From NCBI GenBank assembly GCA_023253905.1, contig JALREG010000140.1, positions 1 to 20,673 of the forward strand: a DNA stretch of 20,673 nt, read 5' to 3'. The notes beneath the pieces were generated by a model. The model saw only the letters and a program-made list of their open reading frames with translations, did no database searches and was not told where the DNA came from. The position numbers and the translations under genes were made by a program. Positions 1-8,349 of the stretch are shown one piece after another. Positions within the stretch are counted from its first letter, which is position 1, and the number at the start of each line of letters is the position of its first letter. This DNA is from Burkholderiaceae bacterium. GTDB taxonomy: Bacteria; Pseudomonadota; Gammaproteobacteria; Burkholderiales; Burkholderiaceae.

Positions 1-1
1 G

Positions 2-820
2 CTGCACTCGGCCGGTGTTGCGGCGCGTCTGCCCCTGACAGGAAAAACGGTTGCGGTGCCAGAGAACCAGCTGGGCGTCTGGGTGAGTGAACCCTTCGCC
101 GATATTTACCGGGTACAGCCGGGCGATATGCTGTCGCTGCCAATCGGCAACACCCCGACCCCGGTGCGAGCCCTGGTTGCCGGAATCTGGCGAGACTATG
201 CCCGACAGCACGGCGCGATTGCGATCGATATCGATGATTATCGTCGTCTGACAGGCGATGGTGCGGCCAATGAAGTCGCGTGGTGGCTCGCCGATCGCGC
301 GCAGACCGAGGCATTCATCGCACAGGCGCAGGCCCTGTCCCCGCTCACTGACAGCATGGAATTTCGCGATACCGGCCAGTTGAAATCGCTCTCGCTCAAG
401 ATCTTTGACCGGAGCTTTGCAATCACGCATGTGCTCGAAGCCATTGCCATCGCAGTGGCGCTGTTTGGCGTCGCCACCTCGGTCGCTGGCGAAGCCCTCG
501 CGCGGCAGCGCGAGTTCGGCATGCTTCGCCACCTCGGGCTCACCCGCAAGCAGATCGGGCAGCAGTTCGCGCTCGAGGCGGCCCTGGGCACCGTGGTGGC
601 GTGTCTGTGGGGGCTTGTTCTGGGTGCGGTCGTTGCGTGGGTCCTGGTGCATCGTGTCAATCCGCAGTCTTTTCACTGGACGATGTCCATGCACTGGCCC
701 GCCGGCATGCTTGCCACCAGCGCATTCGCCATGATCATGCTGGCCGCCGTGGCGGCACGTCTGTCTGCGCGAGAGGCCACGGGCGCTGCGCCCGTGCTGG
801 CAGTGAGGCAGGACTGGTGA
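2..820 (+). CDS. ABC transporter permease, FtsX family (C-terminal part, 5' end outside window)
   Basis: The reading frame is open from the left edge of the window, so this is the 3' part of a longer gene. A GTG at 56 is in frame but lies inside the domain and is unlikely to be the true start. The visible protein opens with a soluble, MacB-like periplasmic stretch of about 130 residues. The FtsX core follows: a membrane helix containing AIAIAVALFGVATSVAGEAL, the cytoplasmic coupling stretch QREFGMLRHLGLTRKQIG, then two more hydrophobic helices, and the end AVRQDW. FtsX-type permeases work with an ABC ATPase in the inner membrane and often move lipids or lipoproteins or transmit force. The stop overlaps the next gene's GTG start (GTGA), so the two are probably translated together. 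With the lipocalin-like gene downstream, this looks like an AttF/AttG-type permease. The ATPase would be expected just upstream, outside the window. Confidence 0.85.
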   Translation: MHSAGVAARLPLTGKTVAVPENQLGVWVSEPFADIYRVQPGDMLSLPIGNTPTPVRALVAGIWRDYARQHGAIAIDIDDYRRLTGDGAANEVAWWLADRAQTEAFIAQAQALSPLTDSMEFRDTGQLKSLSLKIFDRSFAITHVLEAIAIAVALFGVATSVAGEALARQREFGMLRHLGLTRKQIGQQFALEAALGTVVACLWGLVLGAVVAWVLVHRVNPQSFHWTMSMHWPAGMLATSAFAMIMLAAVAARLSAREATGAAPVLAVRQDW

Positions 821-1950
821 GCGCGACCCGACGTCAACTGCTTCAGGCGATTGCCCTCGCAGGGGGGGCCGCGCCCCTCACGGCGTCCGCTCGCCCGGAG
901 AGCGCAGCGTCCCGCTTCGCATCGGTCGCGCCCGGTAGGCGCCTGTCGTTTCCACGCGATCACGGCGCACACCCCGATTTCAGGATTGAATGGTGGTACC
1001 TGACCGGCTGGATGGATACATCAGCCGGCGAAGCGCGCGCACCGATCGGCCTTCAAATCACGTTTTTCAGGGTTGCCACCGGCTGGCAGCGCGATCACAC
1101 CAGCCGCTTTGCAGCACAGCAGCTGATGTTTGCACATGCCGCGATCGCGGTCCCGGGACGCGGCCGGCTGATCAAGGCCGAGCGCGCTGCACGGATCGGC
1201 CTGGGCATGGCGCAGGCCGACGAAACCGATACCGCGCTTCGCATCGGCAACTGGCAGCTGATCCGCAATGCAGCCGATCGCTACCAGGCTCGTATCAGCG
1301 ATTCTGCGCTGTCAATCAGCATTGATTTTCAGGCGCAACGCCCCCCGCTGCTACAGGGCGAGGCGGGCTTTTCCCAGAAAGGCCCGCAACCCGTTCAGGC
1401 GAGCTACTACTACAGCCGCCCCTGGCTTGCCGCGCGGGGCGAAGTCGCGTGGGCCGATCCCGATCAACCGCGCCTCACGCCGCGAACGGTACAGGGTCAC
1501 GCGTGGTTCGATCATGAGTGGTCGAGCGAACTGCTGGATGCCCAGGCCCAAGGCTGGGACTGGGTCGGTCTTCACCTCACCGACGGAAGCGCTCTCACGG
1601 CCTTTCAGGTCCGCCGCGCCGACGGCCAAGCGCTCTGGCAGTACGCCCGCTGGGTTGACGCGGAACAGCAGGAGATCCGCGCTCAGGGCGATCACGCAAT
1701 GGTGACCTTCGAGCCGCTTCGCCGTTGGCGCTCACCGCGTAGCGGCGCATCGTGGCCCGTCGCGCAGCGGCTGCGCGTCGGCAACCGTGTGATCGAGCTG
1801 CAGCCCCTGTTTGATGATCAGGAGCTCGAGACCCGCGGCAGCACGGGCATCACCTACTGGGAGGGCGCGGTCACGGTCACTGAAGCCGGACGTACGATTG
1901 GCCGAGGCTACCTGGAACTCACCGGCTACGCGCAGGCGATGCGAATTTGA
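817..1950 (+). CDS. Secreted lipocalin-like protein, AttH/CrtC family (COG5621 type)
   Basis: This 377-residue protein starts at GTG 817, overlapping the permease stop by four bases, with a purine-rich ribosome-binding stretch (gaggcagga) just upstream. The N-terminus has TRRQLLQ followed by a hydrophobic, alanine-rich segment, which fits a twin-arginine (Tat) signal peptide. The mature part carries the family landmarks in order: HPDFRIEWWYLTGW (about 52-65), GLQITFFR, a QQLMFAHAAI stretch, SYYYSRPWL, HAWFDHEWSS, GWDWVGLHL, and near the end TGITYWEGAV with GYLELTGYA. These belong to the AttH / carotenoid 1,2-hydratase-like double lipocalin fold (CrtC and Lipocalin_9 families). Most members are annotated only as predicted secreted hydrolases, and no substrate can be read from the sequence. 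No carotenoid genes are nearby, so a hydratase role is unsupported. An in-frame extension back to 601 is only a shadow inside the permease gene. Confidence 0.85.
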   Translation: MSATRRQLLQAIALAGGAAPLTASARPESAASRFASVAPGRRLSFPRDHGAHPDFRIEWWYLTGWMDTSAGEARAPIGLQITFFRVATGWQRDHTSRFAAQQLMFAHAAIAVPGRGRLIKAERAARIGLGMAQADETDTALRIGNWQLIRNAADRYQARISDSALSISIDFQAQRPPLLQGEAGFSQKGPQPVQASYYYSRPWLAARGEVAWADPDQPRLTPRTVQGHAWFDHEWSSELLDAQAQGWDWVGLHLTDGSALTAFQVRRADGQALWQYARWVDAEQQEIRAQGDHAMVTFEPLRRWRSPRSGASWPVAQRLRVGNRVIELQPLFDDQELETRGSTGITYWEGAVTVTEAGRTIGRGYLELTGYAQAMRI

Positions 1951-1958
1951 ATGGATCG

Positions 1959-3167
1959 CTACCGAACCAGCTGATTGATCTCGATGATCGGCAGCATCAC
2001 CGCCAACACGATCAGCAGCACGATAGCGCCCATCACCAGGATCAGAAGCGGCTCGAGCAGACTGGTGAGCGCAAGCGCGCGACGTTCAGTCTCCGCGCTG
2101 AGCGTCCTGGCGGTTCGCTCAAGCATATCGGCGAGCGTACCAGTGGCTTCGCCACTGGCAATGAGATGCACCATCAGGGGCGGAAAACGCCTGGCGGCAG
2201 AAAGCGCCCTCGCAAGCGACACGCCTTCCCGCACCCGACCGATCGCATCATGCACGTTATGCCTGAGCGCTTCGTTCGAAAGCGTCTGAGCGCCCGCCTC
2301 CAGAGCGCGGATGAGCGGTACCCCGGAAGCAACCAAAATCGACAGCGTGGACGCAAACCGCGCGGTCTCCAGGCCTGACAGCAGTCGCCCGGCGATTGGC
2401 AACGACAGCGCTCGGGTGTGCCAGGCGAGTTTCACCGTGGGCGAACGCAGGGCGGCACGCCACGCGACCCAGCCCACCCCGAGAAAAAGCGCCACCGCCC
2501 AACCCCATTGGCGAGTGAAGTCAGAGACCACGATCAGCGCCTGCGTGAGAAATGGCAGCGCCTGCCCGGTCTGACGGAATACATCGATCACCTGCGGCAC
2601 GACGTAGGTGAGGAGCACGATCACCACCGCCGCGGCCACGACGGTAACAATCGCCGGATAGATGAATGAGAGCGCGACGCGTTGCACCAATGCGCCACGC
2701 GCTTCGATGTAGTCAGCCAGCCGGGTCATCACGCCCGCGAGATCGCCCGATTGCTCCCCCGCTGCCACCAGCGCGCGATACACCTCGGGAAAATCACGCG
2801 GATAGCCTGACAGCGCGCTCGCGAGCGTCTGCCCGCCCACCACTTCCGCCCGCACTGCCGCAAACCGCTCCCGCACTGTCCGGCCCTCGGCCTGTTCGAT
2901 CACCACATCGAGCGCCTGCTCGAGCGGTAGCCGCGCAGACAGCAGACTCGCAAGCTGCCGGGTGGCATGTGACAAATCGCTGGTGCGAAGGCGTGCGCCT
3001 GACGACCGGCGCGCCGCGCCGGCTGAGGCCTGTAAGGGTTCGACTTCAAGCGGAGCCAGCGCCCGCTCACGAAGCAGCGCCCGGGCGTGGCGCGGCGAAT
3101 CGGCGTCGATTAGACCGCGCTCGATCCGACCTGCGGCGTCCGACGCCTCGAATCGAAAAGCCGGCAT
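1959..3167 (-). CDS. gspF: Type II secretion system inner-membrane platform protein GspF
   Basis: GspF is the polytopic platform protein on which the ATPase GspE and the pseudopilus are thought to assemble. The 402-residue length is normal for the family. The two repeated T2SSF domains are visible. The first (about 65-190) has RQLASLLSARLPLEQALDVV and GEQSGDLAGVMTRLADY. The second (about 265-395) has FASTLSILVASGVPLIRAL and IASGEATGTLADMLERTA. Membrane helices lie near residues 168-192, 222-240 and 372-394. The C-terminus, MLPIIEINQLVR, is the typical family ending. It is the last gene of the T2SS operon, 27 bp after gspE, and it ends only 8 bp from the convergent lipocalin gene, leaving no room for a separate terminator between them. 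Confidence 0.96.
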   Translation of the reverse strand: MPAFRFEASDAAGRIERGLIDADSPRHARALLRERALAPLEVEPLQASAGAARRSSGARLRTSDLSHATRQLASLLSARLPLEQALDVVIEQAEGRTVRERFAAVRAEVVGGQTLASALSGYPRDFPEVYRALVAAGEQSGDLAGVMTRLADYIEARGALVQRVALSFIYPAIVTVVAAAVVIVLLTYVVPQVIDVFRQTGQALPFLTQALIVVSDFTRQWGWAVALFLGVGWVAWRAALRSPTVKLAWHTRALSLPIAGRLLSGLETARFASTLSILVASGVPLIRALEAGAQTLSNEALRHNVHDAIGRVREGVSLARALSAARRFPPLMVHLIASGEATGTLADMLERTARTLSAETERRALALTSLLEPLLILVMGAIVLLIVLAVMLPIIEINQLVR

Positions 3168-3194
3168 CAGCCAACGCCCGGCGTGGAAGCCCGG

Positions 3195-4640
3195 TCAGTC
3201 GCGCGTGACACGCACCACCTCGTCGGCTGACGTGACACCGGCCTCGACCCAACGCTGACCATCCTCACGCATGGACATCATGCCGTACCGACGCGCGACT
3301 TCGCGCAGCTCGCTCTCGGACGCGCCGCGGTGAATGAGCGCGCGAACCGTATCATCGACCACGAACAACTCATGTACACCCGTGCGCCCGCGATAGCCGG
3401 TTCGATCACATGCAGGACAGCCCACCGCCCGCCACCCCCCGGCAACCGGATCAGGCTCGCGGCATTGCTCGCAGAGTCGGCGAACCAGTCGCTGCGCAAC
3501 CACCCCCAGCAGCGACGATGACAACAGGAACGGCTCGATCCCCATATCGCTGAGGCGGGTCACCGCCGACACAGCATCGTTGGTGTGCAGCGTGGCGAGC
3601 ACCAGATGTCCGGTGAGCGAGGCCTGCACCGCGATCTGCGCGGTTTCGAGGTCGCGAATCTCGCCGATCATGACGACATCGGGGTCCTGTCGAAGAATGG
3701 CCCGAAGCGCCTTCGCAAAACTCATGTCGATCCGTGCGTTCACCTGGGTCTGACCGATCCCCTCAAGGTGATACTCGATGGGATCTTCCACCGTAAGCAC
3801 ATTCATGCGACTGAAATCGAGGCGGCCCAGCGCGGCGTAGAGCGTGGTGGTCTTGCCTGAACCGGTGGGCCCGGTCACCAGCAGAATCCCATGCGGCTGA
3901 TGCACCAACCGGTCGAATGCGGCGAGCGTGGGAACGCTCATTCCAAGGGACTGGAGATCGAGCCGTCCCGCTTCCTTATCCAGCAGCCGCAACACCACGC
4001 GTTCACCGTGGCCTGTGGGCAGCGTGGAGACGCGCACATCGACCGCACGCCCCCCGATTCGAAGCGCAATGCGACCATCTTGGGGCAGGCGTTTTTCGGC
4101 GATATCCAACTGCGCCATGATCTTGACCCGAGAGACGATCGCCGCATGCAATTCACGACGCGGCCGGGCGATGTCACGAAGCGTGCCGTCAACACGGAAT
4201 CGCACAACCGAGGCGCTCTCGAACGCTTCGAAGTGAATGTCGGATGCACCGTCGCGGCTCGCCTGCGTGAGAAGCGCATTGATCATCCGGATGATGGGCG
4301 CATCATCCTCGGACTCGAGCAGGTCTTCGATACGCGGAATATCCTGCATGAGCTGCGACAGATCGAGATCGCTTTCCACCTCATCGACCACTTGAGCCGC
4401 TGACCCTTCGCGCTGCGCGTAAGCGCGCGTAATCGCGAGATCGAGTTCATCCGCAGGCTTTCTGACCGACACCAGACGCAGGGGCACGGTGCGCGACAGC
4501 TCGGCTACGGCGCGTAACGGCGTGCGCTCGCCAATCCAGATTTCGAGCGCCTCGGGGCTCGCCGCGGCAACTAGAATCTGATTGGCCCGAGCGAAGGCGT
4601 AGGGCACATAGCGTGAGGCTGGAACAGGTTGCATGGTCAT
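3195..4640 (-). CDS. gspE: Type II secretion system ATPase GspE
   Basis: GspE is the cytoplasmic ATPase that drives pseudopilus assembly, docked on GspL and GspF. The protein has 481 residues, normal for the family. A variable N-terminal GspL-binding region (1-110) is followed by the catalytic core: RLPQDGRIALRIGGRAVDVRVS around 184-205, Walker A GPTGSGKTTT at 257-266, an aspartate-box region VLTVEDPIEY around 281-290, Walker B VVMIGEIRD at 322-330, and the histidine motif TGHLVLATLHTNDA around 343-356. A tetracysteine zinc site is formed by C390, C393, C408 and C411, which separates GspE from PilT-type retraction ATPases. The start at 4640 lies 22 bp after gspD. A second Met two codons later is an equally possible start. 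Confidence 0.97.
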   Translation of the reverse strand: MTMQPVPASRYVPYAFARANQILVAAASPEALEIWIGERTPLRAVAELSRTVPLRLVSVRKPADELDLAITRAYAQREGSAAQVVDEVESDLDLSQLMQDIPRIEDLLESEDDAPIIRMINALLTQASRDGASDIHFEAFESASVVRFRVDGTLRDIARPRRELHAAIVSRVKIMAQLDIAEKRLPQDGRIALRIGGRAVDVRVSTLPTGHGERVVLRLLDKEAGRLDLQSLGMSVPTLAAFDRLVHQPHGILLVTGPTGSGKTTTLYAALGRLDFSRMNVLTVEDPIEYHLEGIGQTQVNARIDMSFAKALRAILRQDPDVVMIGEIRDLETAQIAVQASLTGHLVLATLHTNDAVSAVTRLSDMGIEPFLLSSSLLGVVAQRLVRRLCEQCREPDPVAGGWRAVGCPACDRTGYRGRTGVHELFVVDDTVRALIHRGASESELREVARRYGMMSMREDGQRWVEAGVTSADEVVRVTRD

Positions 4641-4662
4641 GGGGCGAGCGAACCGGGCAGGC

Positions 4663-7056
4663 TCAGGGTGTGTCGACTCCAGGAAGAGCCGGCGCCGCCG
4701 GTGCCTGGGGAAAGAAGCTGAAACCGGGCTGCCTGACCGCAGCAGGCAGCCGGGGCTGACCCTCTGGCACCTCGGGGCGAGCGGGTAGCAGGGTACCGTT
4801 CATGTCGGGTAAGCCGTTGCGGGAGGGCAAGCGGACGTCATTGCGGATCGCACGAATGTAGTCGTAACGATTGGCCGACACTGCATTCGCCGCCTCCATG
4901 TCGCGCAGCACGACAGGGCGGAGAAATACCAGCAGGTTGTTCTTCACCCGCTTGCGGCTCTCATAACGAAACAACCCGCCCACAAGCGGCAGATCACCCA
5001 AGCCCGGAACCTTTGACTCGGAGCCTGAAAGCGTTTCCTCGATCAGTCCGCCGAGGACAATGATTTCACCATCATCAACCAGCACGTTCGATTCAATAGC
5101 CCGCCGATTGGTGATGATGCCCGACGCGTTGGTCCGATCAAGAACGCTGGAAACCTCCTGAAAGATCTGCAGGCGCACTGTGCCGGACTCCGATATCTGG
5201 GGCCGTACCCGAAGCGTAGTGCCCACGTCGCGCCGCTCGATCGTCTGGAATGGATTGGCAGTGGCGGTGCCCGCACTGGCCAGACTGGTGAACTGCCCGG
5301 TAATGAACGGCACGTTCTGGCCGATCATGATGCGCGCCTCTTCATTGTCGAGCGTGAGCAGATTGGGCGTCGCCAGAACATTGGCGGAAGCGTCCGATTC
5401 CAGCGCTCGGGCAAGAAGCCCCAGATTTAGCACCTGGGCGGTACCCAGCTGAGCGGTACCGCGGACCACGCCGATGTTGAGACCGTTGGCGGTGGCGATC
5501 TGCCTGGGGTCGGCTGCAATCGTGGCGATATTGGTTCCGCCGGAACCGAAGTTGGTGCCGCCGAACCCGCGGGTCGATCCCTCAGGCGCCCCAAGGAACT
5601 GCCATTGGATCCCGAGTTCGGCTGCCTTATCGGCTTGCACTTCAACGATCAGGGATTCAATGAACACCTGGGCGCGACGCGCATCAAGCTTGTCGATGAC
5701 TGCGCGCAGGCTGCGGTAGATCGCATCGGGCGCGGTAATGATCAGCGCATTGCTCGCTGGATCCGCGGTGATGATGGCTCCCCCCGCCCGGACACTGGTG
5801 GCCCCCTGCTGCAGCCCGCCACTTGTTGACTGACCCATGGAGCCACCCAGCGGTGCGTTACCGCCGAGCGCGCCCTGGCCGGCCTGCGGCCCGCTTGCAA
5901 GACTGGTTCCACCCAGCGAGGACTGCTGCCCCGCCGCGCCCGACAGGCTTTGTCCGAAGGTTGTAGAGCTTTGACCCGCGCCCTGCCCGCCGTCGCCCGA
6001 CAGCACGCCGCGCAGTGTTTGCGCGAGCTTCACCGCCTCTGCGTTTCTCAGATAGACGACATGAATGTTGCCAGGCTCGCTGCTTGCCACATCAAGCCGC
6101 GCGATCAGACCTCGCGCAAGCTTCATTCGCTCAGGGCTGGAGGTGCGCACCAGCACCGAGTTGAGGCGAGCATCAGCAAACACCGTCACGCGCTGGGTCG
6201 GATCAGACTGCTGCTGCTGCGCCCCGGCGCGCGCGCTCTCATCGAGCATTCGGTTGACGGCCACTGCCACGTCAATGGCCAGCGCATGAACCATGGGAAT
6301 CACTTCAACTTCATTGGCTACCACGGTATCGATCGATTCGATGATCGCGGCGAGCCGCGCTATGTTGGACGCATAGTCGGTGACCACCAGGGAATTATTG
6401 CCAGGATAGGCGACAACCGAATTGTTGGGCGTGATGAGCGGACGCAGCACCGGCACCAGGTTGGCCGCGGTTTCGTGTTTCAGCCGGAACACCTGCGTAA
6501 TGATCTGTTCGCCGGCGGATGCGGCCGCCGCCTCCGGCCGCTGAACCGCAGAGGCCAGTACCTTGCCATCAGCCTCCGGCACGATCCGCCCGATGCCACC
6601 CACATCCACATAGGCGAACCCCAAGCCGCGCAACGCGATCCGAAACAGTTCGAACGCCTGCTGGCGACCTACCGGCCGCGCGGTTTCCAGCGTGAGTTTG
6701 CCGCGTACCCGTGGGTCGACGACCAGGTTACGGCCGATCAGGTGGGCGAATGCATTGGCGATGGATTCAATTTCTGCATCGCGAAAGTTGAGCACCACCT
6801 CGTCGCCGCGCGGCGTGAGCGGCGGTGGCGCCGCAACCGCGCCGCCCGAGGCAGCCGCGGCAGCAGGTTGCACCGGCGCGGCAGGCTGGGCGCTGGCCGC
6901 AAGCGGCACCAGCGCGACCGCCACGGCGAGCCCCCATGCAGCGACGCCGGTTGCGTGCGGTGCCAGCGCACTGACCACGGTGAGGCCACGCACCGCGACG
7001 CTGATTGTGGGCCGGGGCTGGGTACGAATGATCCTGCGCATGAGACTGTTATTCAT
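4663..7056 (-). CDS. gspD: Type II secretion system secretin GspD
   Basis: GspD forms the outer-membrane channel. The protein has 797 residues, longer than the usual 650-700. A long N-terminal region ends in a hydrophobic signal (about 40-56, likely cut after ASA). The N0 domain (about 86-165) begins VVLNFRDAEIESIANAFA. N1 (about 185-243), N2 (about 250-322) and N3 (about 329-458) follow, then the secretin domain (about 460-720) with VPGLGDLPLVGGLF near 683-696. N3 is split by a low-complexity Gly/Ser/Gln insertion at about 354-424. The tail (720-797) is proline-rich with no lipobox. The start ATG overlaps the gspN stop as ATGA, indicating translational coupling. A second Met at residue 6 is an alternative start. 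No pilotin gene (gspS) is recognisable nearby. Confidence 0.96.
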   Translation of the reverse strand: MNNSLMRRIIRTQPRPTISVAVRGLTVVSALAPHATGVAAWGLAVAVALVPLAASAQPAAPVQPAAAAASGGAVAAPPPLTPRGDEVVLNFRDAEIESIANAFAHLIGRNLVVDPRVRGKLTLETARPVGRQQAFELFRIALRGLGFAYVDVGGIGRIVPEADGKVLASAVQRPEAAAASAGEQIITQVFRLKHETAANLVPVLRPLITPNNSVVAYPGNNSLVVTDYASNIARLAAIIESIDTVVANEVEVIPMVHALAIDVAVAVNRMLDESARAGAQQQQSDPTQRVTVFADARLNSVLVRTSSPERMKLARGLIARLDVASSEPGNIHVVYLRNAEAVKLAQTLRGVLSGDGGQGAGQSSTTFGQSLSGAAGQQSSLGGTSLASGPQAGQGALGGNAPLGGSMGQSTSGGLQQGATSVRAGGAIITADPASNALIITAPDAIYRSLRAVIDKLDARRAQVFIESLIVEVQADKAAELGIQWQFLGAPEGSTRGFGGTNFGSGGTNIATIAADPRQIATANGLNIGVVRGTAQLGTAQVLNLGLLARALESDASANVLATPNLLTLDNEEARIMIGQNVPFITGQFTSLASAGTATANPFQTIERRDVGTTLRVRPQISESGTVRLQIFQEVSSVLDRTNASGIITNRRAIESNVLVDDGEIIVLGGLIEETLSGSESKVPGLGDLPLVGGLFRYESRKRVKNNLLVFLRPVVLRDMEAANAVSANRYDYIRAIRNDVRLPSRNGLPDMNGTLLPARPEVPEGQPRLPAAVRQPGFSFFPQAPAAPALPGVDTP

Positions 7057-7838
7057 GACCCTACTCTGATAATCGTCTGTTCACCATCTTGCGTCCCGAC
7101 CAACCCGAGCAGACCCCGCAACCGGGTATCGTCGGCCTGGGCTGGCTGGGCGCGCGCCACGAAAGAAAATCCGCGCGCACTGGCCGCCCCCTGACCCGTA
7201 AGCGTCAGGGCCCCGTCAAGTGTCTGCATCCCGATCCTGGCCTGGGAACCCTGCCCCTGAATCTCGATCCGGTAATTGCCCAGCGGCCGAACTGCGCTCA
7301 ATGCGGAAGCAACGTTTCGCAGTTCAATCGTGACGCCACCATCAAACCGCTGCGGCCCCAGCATGATGTTGGACCATGACAGCATGACGGCACCGGCAGG
7401 ACGGACGGTATTCCAGGGCGATCCCAGGGCACCCAGTTCGATTCGGGGAATCTCTAACCGTCCGTTACCCAGGCGCAGTTCGCGCCAGTTTCCCTGCAGC
7501 GCCACGGGCTGGGACATACCGTCAACTTTCAGGGTTGCCTCGATCAGGCCCAGGAACAGTGGCGCGGGCGCAAGCTGCCAGTGAATCCGGCCGGGCAGGG
7601 CGACGCCCGCGAGCGAGCGTCGTGATTGGGCCGACTCACCCGTGTCAACCCAGACCAGACGGCCGCTCCCCTGCCACACGGTGCCGGTCGCTTCGGCGAG
7701 TCTCAGCCTGCCACCCGTGAGGCTGGCGGCGAGCGCATCAAGCCAGGTTGCGGGCGCGGTGGCGAAGATCACCCCCAGCGCAACCAGTAACGACCCCAAC
7801 GCCGTGGCGGCGGCAGCGATGATCATCCGAGCCCTCAT
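7053..7838 (-). CDS. gspN: Type II secretion system protein GspN
   Basis: GspN is an accessory inner-membrane T2SS protein present in only some systems, and its exact role is unclear. The protein has 261 residues with one N-terminal membrane anchor (about 5-28). The rest is a predominantly beta, periplasmic-looking domain rich in short hydrophobic strands, with the family-like stretch LRLAEATGTVWQGSGRLVW around 46-63. The call rests on this pattern, on the length, and above all on the position between gspM and gspD. It overlaps gspM by four bases (ATGA) at its start and gspD by four bases at its end, so the three are probably translated in a coupled way. Sequence conservation in this family is low, so the assignment is less firm than for GspD, GspE or GspF. 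Confidence 0.87.
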   Translation of the reverse strand: MRARMIIAAAATALGSLLVALGVIFATAPATWLDALAASLTGGRLRLAEATGTVWQGSGRLVWVDTGESAQSRRSLAGVALPGRIHWQLAPAPLFLGLIEATLKVDGMSQPVALQGNWRELRLGNGRLEIPRIELGALGSPWNTVRPAGAVMLSWSNIMLGPQRFDGGVTIELRNVASALSAVRPLGNYRIEIQGQGSQARIGMQTLDGALTLTGQGAASARGFSFVARAQPAQADDTRLRGLLGLVGTQDGEQTIIRVGS

Positions 7839-8338
7839 CGCCGATCACCCCCTGGCAGCTCAAGAACCATACGCACGCTCACCAGCCCGGGATCGGCATC
7901 TCGCGTCACCGTCAGATCGGCCACCCGCAAACGGGTCTCGCGAAGCGCTGAATCCAACCAGCCGACCCAGGTCGCGAAGGGCACACCGCGTAAGCGCAGG
8001 TCAATGAGCGATTCGGTTGCCTGAATCTGCTGCAAGCCCGGCCGCAGTCCGGCTGAATCAAGGGATTGCTCGAGCCGAACCCTTACCGATTGAAGCGACG
8101 GGCGGGGCGATGCCGCAGCCGTCGAGCTGAGGCGGCGCGCTTCGGCGACCATCAGGTCGGCCTCGGCGACTTGCGCACGCAGCGCGGGCAGTCGCGCCTG
8201 TACCGCTTCGCGACCGTTCCAGGCGGGTTCAATCAGGAGCAGATAGACCAGTGCACAGGCAGCCGCCACCACGGCACCCACCATCAACCTACGCTCCCTG
8301 GAGGAAAGCTGACGCCACCGCTGAAGCAGATGTTCCAT
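7835..8338 (-). CDS. gspM: Type II secretion system protein GspM
   Basis: GspM is a small bitopic inner-membrane protein that partners GspL in the platform. The 167 residues match the family. The N-terminus has the common GspM pattern LSSRERRLMVGAVVAA (about 11-26), leading into one membrane helix (about 18-37). A coiled-coil-like charged stretch follows (about 42-72), then a ferredoxin-like periplasmic domain containing LDSAGLRPGLQQIQA. It begins 11 bp after the gspL stop and ends in a four-base overlap with gspN. Confidence 0.92.
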   Translation of the reverse strand: MEHLLQRWRQLSSRERRLMVGAVVAAACALVYLLLIEPAWNGREAVQARLPALRAQVAEADLMVAEARRLSSTAAASPRPSLQSVRVRLEQSLDSAGLRPGLQQIQATESLIDLRLRGVPFATWVGWLDSALRETRLRVADLTVTRDADPGLVSVRMVLELPGGDRR

Positions 8339-8349
8339 CCGGGGCGCCC

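Noticed and set aside
817..1950. Carotenoid 1,2-hydratase function for the lipocalin-like protein
   Set aside because: The fold is shared with CrtC, but there are no carotenoid genes nearby and the permease pairing fits the AttH type better.
5950..7194. 414-codon open frame on the + strand
   Set aside because: It is antisense to gspD and the end of gspN. Its arginine/histidine-rich composition and lack of any recognisable domain mark it as a shadow frame of GC-rich coding DNA.
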